Shown here: piece after piece, positions 38,936-43,157 of the stretch
How positions within the stretch are numbered: position 1 is the first letter of the stretch
Layout of the letters: each line of letters opens with the position of its first letter
From: Patescibacteria group bacterium
GTDB taxonomy: Bacteria > Patescibacteriota > Patescibacteriia > SCPX01
Direction of reading: 5' to 3'
DNA: 43,157 nt
NCBI GenBank assembly: GCA_004298615.1
Contig: SCPX01000072.1
Span: 1 to 43,157 of the forward strand
Notes under the pieces: model-generated
Told to the model about the DNA's origin: nothing
Databases searched by the model: none
What the model saw: the letters and a program-made list of their open reading frames with translations, nothing else
Position numbers and translations under genes: made by a program

Positions 38936-39718
38936 ATGTCTCTGAAAATTTTAAACATTCAAAAATCTTTCGGCAAGACTGAAGCGGTTAAAAATATTTC
39001 ATTTGAAGCCAAGGGTGGAAAAATCACCGGCTTGATAGGTCCGAACGGCTCCGGCAAAACAACCACGCTAAATATCATCACTTCCGTTGTCATCCCTGAC
39101 AAAGGAGATGTTTCTTTGTTCGGCGTCAAGCAGGCCGAGAATATTGAACAGTTAAAAGCAAAGATCGGATATGTCCCGGACGAAATAGCGATTGCTTACA
39201 AATTGACGGGCCGGGAATTCATTAAATTCACCCTGCGGCTTTTTGACGCGTTTGACGAAAACCATAGAAAGTTCGCGTTTGAACTTTGCGAGCTTTTTCA
39301 GCTCTCCAATCGCCTTGACGATTTTGTTGAAGAATACAGCCATGGAATGCTTAAAAAACTTCTTTTGATTTCAGCGGTCGCGCACACGCCGCCGCTTTTG
39401 GTGCTTGACGAGCCGTCCAACGGACTTGATCCGGAAATGGCCATACTTCTAAAATCATTAATCAAAGAATACGCCATGCTTGGCAATATCGTGCTTTTAT
39501 CCACCCATCACCTTGAATTTTCCGAACAGCTTTGCGATGAGGTTATTTTAATTCAAAAAGGGCAAATAATCGCCGCGGGTTCGCCTCAAGAACTGAAAAT
39601 TAAAACCAATCAGCCGTCTTTTGAAAAAGCGGCGTTTAACATTTTTAATTTCAATGACAAACTGGAACATCTTAAAAAAATCTTTTCTCGTCTCCCGGCT
39701 TCAAATCGCGTCGCTTAA
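38936..39718 (+). CDS. ABC transporter ATP-binding protein
   Basis: Walker A GPNGSGKTT, signature YSHGMLKK, Walker B LLVLDEPSNGLDPE. Confidence 0.93.
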   Translation: MSLKILNIQKSFGKTEAVKNISFEAKGGKITGLIGPNGSGKTTTLNIITSVVIPDKGDVSLFGVKQAENIEQLKAKIGYVPDEIAIAYKLTGREFIKFTLRLFDAFDENHRKFAFELCELFQLSNRLDDFVEEYSHGMLKKLLLISAVAHTPPLLVLDEPSNGLDPEMAILLKSLIKEYAMLGNIVLLSTHHLEFSEQLCDEVILIQKGQIIAAGSPQELKIKTNQPSFEKAAFNIFNFNDKLEHLKKIFSRLPASNRVA

Positions 39719-41132
39719 AAACAGCGCCGCGGCTATTTTAAAATCGCAGCCGATTATTTTAATTTTGCCGATTATCGGAACAGCGGTTTATCTTTATTTT
39801 ATCGCAAAAATCCCCGACTGGTCGTTTGACATTATTAATTTCGCGGCGGTATTATGGCAAAATAACGCGCGCGAACCTTTGCTGCAATTAAATTTTATTC
39901 TGTCAATTTTTTTGCTGATTTTTTCGTTTTTTTTCTTTACTTTGTTTGTTCCGGAAAAAAAGGCGCCGCTCTGGCTGCACGGCCTGCCCTTGAAAAACAG
40001 CCGGCTCACCCTGGGAAATACGCTTGTTTCTTTCGGTTTTTTTCTTTTATTGACGCTCCCGCCTATTTTCATAATCGCCGGCATATTAAATATTTCCGCT
40101 TCATCCGGCGGCAGTTTTGTTTATTCGCGCGGCTTATTGGGGACTGCTTCTTTTATTCCTTGGATTATCGCGGGGTTGTATTTATCGCGTATTTTGCGCT
40201 TCGGCATCCCCAAAACAAATCGCGGTAAAATTATTTTTATTAGTTTTATGGCATTGGCCGCCGCTTATTTTTTAATCGGAATTCTGAATTTCCAAAATTT
40301 TTTGCATCTCTCGCCCAGCGCTATTTTTCCTATTCTGGTTTTCGCGCCGTCGTTTGATATTTTTCTTCTCGCTCTTGCGTTATGGTTTGCTTGGATAATG
40401 TTCGGCGCTGTCTTATTTTCATCCGCCGCTTCAGTCGGACGATTTCATTCTCCTTACTCCAAAAAACCGTCTATTTTTAAAAATTTCTTAAAAAATTCGG
40501 ATGACGATTTTTATACGCTGGCTTTTAAAAGGCTGCTTCGCCACAAAGAAATATTGCTTACGCTCATACTCTCAATTTTCGTTATGTCGGCAAGCATTTT
40601 CATGGTGAATAAAGCCGCGATACAGGGCATTTCGGCCGGCAATGATATTTTTACAATGATTGTTATTTTAGGCATCAGTTCCGCCATTCTCATACCGACC
40701 ATTGACAATAGTCTGGGCTGGCTGTGGGCTTCGTCGCCTCAAGGACGCAAAAAACAATTCAAATCCTATCTTTTGGCGTCGCTCGGCTTATTTATTTTTT
40801 TCTCTTTCTTAATGACCTGGCCGATGATCTTTAATCTCGTTTCCGGACTTTCTTTTCTTCATTCAATTATTTTATTTATTTTTTGCCTAAGCATTGGAAT
40901 AATGATCGCGATTTTCGGCAATGTGAAATTAAGCGGTTCGTTTTCCATGCTCGCGCTTTCCATTATTTACGCGCTGATTATCGGCGGCGCAGTGTGGTCT
41001 TTTTCTTTTATCGGCGGAAAATTCGGCCAAACTGCATCTGATATAATAGCGGTCTTACTCGCCATTATTCTCTTTTATCTTGCTTGGAAAAAATTGGAAA
41101 AAAAACAATGGGAAGATTCGTATGACTTTTAA
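39654..41132 (+). CDS. ABC-2-like multi-TM permease
   Basis: Many hydrophobic segments; overlaps the ATPase end; start uncertain (ORF track starts at 39621, internal ATG at 39654). Confidence 0.8.
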   Translation: MTNWNILKKSFLVSRLQIASLKNSAAAILKSQPIILILPIIGTAVYLYFIAKIPDWSFDIINFAAVLWQNNAREPLLQLNFILSIFLLIFSFFFFTLFVPEKKAPLWLHGLPLKNSRLTLGNTLVSFGFFLLLTLPPIFIIAGILNISASSGGSFVYSRGLLGTASFIPWIIAGLYLSRILRFGIPKTNRGKIIFISFMALAAAYFLIGILNFQNFLHLSPSAIFPILVFAPSFDIFLLALALWFAWIMFGAVLFSSAASVGRFHSPYSKKPSIFKNFLKNSDDDFYTLAFKRLLRHKEILLTLILSIFVMSASIFMVNKAAIQGISAGNDIFTMIVILGISSAILIPTIDNSLGWLWASSPQGRKKQFKSYLLASLGLFIFFSFLMTWPMIFNLVSGLSFLHSIILFIFCLSIGIMIAIFGNVKLSGSFSMLALSIIYALIIGGAVWSFSFIGGKFGQTASDIIAVLLAIILFYLAWKKLEKKQWEDSYDF

Positions 41133-41580
41133 TGAATTAGCAAAAAAACTCGTCTTCGCCACAATAACCGCCTATTGGCCATTGTGGGTTTTTGGCATTA
41201 TAATAATTTTAATTGACTTTTTTATTCTCAAATCAAAGACTCAAACATTCATCATCGCCATTTTGACATTTACCGCCGCGGCCGCGATCTTTCACGAAAT
41301 GGGACATATTATCGGAATAAAAATAATCGCCAAGCTCCCCTTCGGCTCAATTCAAATAACATCCCGATTGTTTCAAATTACGCTCAATCACCCGCCGGTT
41401 GAAAAAAATTTTTGGATGATCGTCGTTTCCGGATCTTTGATGAATATTTTGATGGGCGCTGTCGGTTGGTTTATCATGCCGGACGCTTCTTATGGTTTTA
41501 TGTGGGCGATATTTCAGATCTCTTTCGGAATTATCAATCTTATGCCGTTTTCTCCTGATGGAGAAAAATTATTAGCTTAA
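41122..41580 (+). CDS. Membrane metalloprotease, M50/site-2-protease-like
   Basis: HExxH in a TM (AAAIFHEMGHIIGI), SGSLMNILMGA, NLMPFSPDGEKLL; start at ATG 41122 overlapping the permease stop. Confidence 0.8.
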   Translation: MTFNELAKKLVFATITAYWPLWVFGIIIILIDFFILKSKTQTFIIAILTFTAAAAIFHEMGHIIGIKIIAKLPFGSIQITSRLFQITLNHPPVEKNFWMIVVSGSLMNILMGAVGWFIMPDASYGFMWAIFQISFGIINLMPFSPDGEKLLA

Positions 41581-41601
41581 TATCAAAATAAAAAAACAAG
41601 T

Positions 41602-41940
41602 ATGAATATTGGATCTCAAAAATTATCAAAAATTTCCGCCGCCAAATTGATTTTCGCGTTTTTTATCGGCGCTTTTATCGCGCTTATTATTGCCGGCATC
41701 TCTTTTTTCGCGGTTATCGTCATCGGAGACAGCGCCATCGGCCATTCCTTCAAGATCGGAGGAAACAATTGGTGGACGATGATATTATCGTTTACAAAAA
41801 GCGATGACGGATTTTCCGCCGGTTTTGGCGGCGGAGCGATTTTAATAATTATCGCCGCAGGATTATTCAATGGCGCCGCGTCCGCATTCCTGCAAGCGCG
41901 CAAAAATAAAAAAAACGCGGACCAATCGCGCATAATTTAA
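41602..41940 (+). CDS. Small membrane protein (112 aa)
   Basis: Two to three hydrophobic segments, co-directional with the ABC/M50 cluster. Confidence 0.7.
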   Translation: MNIGSQKLSKISAAKLIFAFFIGAFIALIIAGISFFAVIVIGDSAIGHSFKIGGNNWWTMILSFTKSDDGFSAGFGGGAILIIIAAGLFNGAASAFLQARKNKKNADQSRII

Positions 41941-41957
41941 TAATTATTTAAAAAATC

Positions 41958-41996
41958 TTGCGCCGTATTTATGCCATGGCTTAAATCCTGCGACAA
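41958..41996. repeat. Imperfect palindrome with GCCATGGC centre
   Basis: CGC.G.ATTTA-t-GCCATGGC-t-TAAAT.C.GCG about centre 41976.5. Confidence 0.75.
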
Positions 41997-42002
41997 AAAA
42001 TA

Positions 42003-42043
42003 TTACATCTTTTCAAACGATCGCAAGTTAACATGTAAATTTG
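42003..42043 (-). repeat. Palindromic flank, downstream of PaaX-like gene 2
   Basis: TTACATCTTTTCAAACGATCGCAAGTTAACATGTAAATTTG (plus strand); 36/41 identical to 42697-42737. Confidence 0.92.
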
Positions 42044-42047
42044 ATTT

Positions 42048-42641
42048 TTACTTTAAATCAAATTTATGCCGCAGATCAAGACCATTGTCTATGTCTTTCG
42101 CTATTAAAAATCGCACATATTGGCGCAGGTTAAACAACTCAACGATAAAATCAATTTCGTTCTTGCATTCATACGGAAAAATAAAAACGCTCCGCTGGAG
42201 CGGATAAAAATCCAATCGGCGGAGCATCCCGGCCAGAGCCATCCGCTCGCGCTTCAAACATTCGGGAATATCAAAAATAACCAGCCGCCACAAACCGTCC
42301 CATTTTACCGGCTTCTTTATCTTCATTTTGTTCGGATGATATTGCAACACCCTTTTCTTTCCTTCGTCCGTCAATTCAAGCATTAATGTTCCGTCGGAAT
42401 TTTCAATACAGTGAACGACTCTTGATTGATACAGCCTTTTGATAGAATCACGCAACGCCCGGTGATTTATATTTTTCCATTCCTTTGAAGCACTCTTAAT
42501 AATGCGAAAGTGGGCGCCCGGTCTCCTTGTAAGCGATAAAGCGGCTCCGGCCGTCAAAAGAAGAATGACTTTTTGCATCACCGGTCCCATTTTTATCGCG
42601 CTGTCCTTGTTTTTATTTTTTATAACTGAATCGTCCGGCAT
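42048..42641 (-). CDS. PaaX-like protein: wHTH plus Cas2-like ferredoxin-fold domain
   Basis: LELTDEGKKR wHTH tail; VKWDGLWRLVIFDIPECLKRERMALAGMLRRLDFYPLQRSVFIFPYECKNEIDFIVELFNL. Confidence 0.87.
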   Translation of the reverse strand: MPDDSVIKNKNKDSAIKMGPVMQKVILLLTAGAALSLTRRPGAHFRIIKSASKEWKNINHRALRDSIKRLYQSRVVHCIENSDGTLMLELTDEGKKRVLQYHPNKMKIKKPVKWDGLWRLVIFDIPECLKRERMALAGMLRRLDFYPLQRSVFIFPYECKNEIDFIVELFNLRQYVRFLIAKDIDNGLDLRHKFDLK

Positions 42642-42696
42642 ATTATTAAATTCTCATTTCTAATTCATTGTTTAATTATACCATTATAACACAAAC

Positions 42697-42737
42697 TTAC
42701 ATCTTTTCAAGCGATCGCAAGTTAGTGTGTGAATTTG
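42697..42737 (-). repeat. Palindromic flank, upstream of PaaX-like gene 2
   Basis: TTACATCTTTTCAAGCGATCGCAAGTTAGTGTGTGAATTTG (plus strand), same orientation as 42003-42043. Confidence 0.92.
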
Positions 42738-42769
42738 GAAAAGATTGAAGATTAAAGAAATATGTTTTT

Positions 42770-42810
42770 AAAAAATAAGGGCTCGGAGTTGTAAAAAACT
42801 CACGAGCCCT
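42770..42810 (-). terminator. Rho-independent terminator for the small gene at 42845-43009
   Basis: GGGCTCG GAGTT gtaaaa AACTC a CGAGCCC; reverse strand continues TTATTTTTT. Confidence 0.8.
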
Positions 42811-42844
42811 GAATGTACTAGTCGTACCAAAAAGAACAAAATAA

Positions 42845-43009
42845 TTAGCGATTTTCTGAATCGGCTGGAACGGCCACGTATTCGGGGCCGTATTTTTTTA
42901 CAACCGAATCATTGGCCGCAAGAAAGTCCTTCGCTTCAACGAGATCATTGATCTCTTTAGCGTAAGGATTTTCCAATCCCCCGCGGCGGATTACCATGAA
43001 CTTTTCCAT
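42845..43009 (-). CDS. 54-aa hypothetical protein
   Basis: MEKFMVIRRGGLENPYAKEINDLVEAKDFLAANDSVVKKYGPEYVAVPADSENR; strong SD GGGAGGTC upstream, terminator downstream; below the ORF-track length cut-off. Confidence 0.75.
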   Translation of the reverse strand: MEKFMVIRRGGLENPYAKEINDLVEAKDFLAANDSVVKKYGPEYVAVPADSENR

Positions 43010-43023
43010 AATGACCTCCCTTC

Positions 43024-43157
43024 TTATGGATTAACCAGATATCTTCCGTCTGTGACGCCCCATCCCTGCATCCACATTTCCGGAGTGGCGCGAACAAACG
43101 AAGATCCGGTGGAAAGAGCGACGACAAAATCGCTCGTTGTGGGGTCATACAGACCGA
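43024..43157 (-). CDS. C-terminal end of a CDS running off the window
   Basis: Reverse frame ...GLYDPTTSDFVVALSTGSSFVRATPEMWMQGWGVTDGRYLVNP*. Confidence 0.65.
   Translation of the reverse strand, partial: GLYDPTTSDFVVALSTGSSFVRATPEMWMQGWGVTDGRYLVNP

Noticed and set aside
42957-43148. 63-aa minus-strand ORF from the ORF track
   Set aside because: Out of frame with, and overlapping, two better-supported segments (the 54-aa ORF with SD and the frame ending at 43024).

Overview
The 43 kb window looks like a compact genome of the Candidatus Patescibacteria (CPR) type, Parcubacteria-like. This is inferred from gene content, short intergenic gaps and few canonical Shine-Dalgarno sites; no search was run. 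Housekeeping genes: murI, ZIP transporter, PAS/HAMP histidine kinase, tRNA-Glu(CTC), rodA, dnaE, thrS, murB, a GGDEF protein, tsf, rpsB, ftsX, ftsE, a DedA-like protein, two GT4 glycosyltransferases, rpmA (L27), pyrG, rplI (L9), S41 protease, murA, rfbA/D/B/C, a GT39-like membrane protein, and an ABC transporter / M50 protease cluster. The strongest unexplained signal is a palindrome family tied to two PaaX/Cas2-like genes. Each gene (about 13.8-14.4 kb and 42.0-42.6 kb) is bracketed by two near-identical, directly oriented imperfect palindromes (38/39 and 36/41 identical by eye). The palindrome sequence differs between the loci. Both follow one design: outer arms, a short spacer, and a central 6-8 bp palindrome (CGATCG or GCCATGGC). 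Solo palindromes of the same design sit in intergenic DNA at 23.4, 38.6 and 41.96 kb. This resembles REP/RAYT organisation, but the associated protein is a wHTH plus Cas2-fold protein with no HUH motif visible. Other signals: in-frame repeat insertions in several CDSs, a MITE-like element inside the rfb operon, a divergent promoter sharing one -35 hexamer with a DnaA box on it, and a small-peptide/ABC/M50 cluster.
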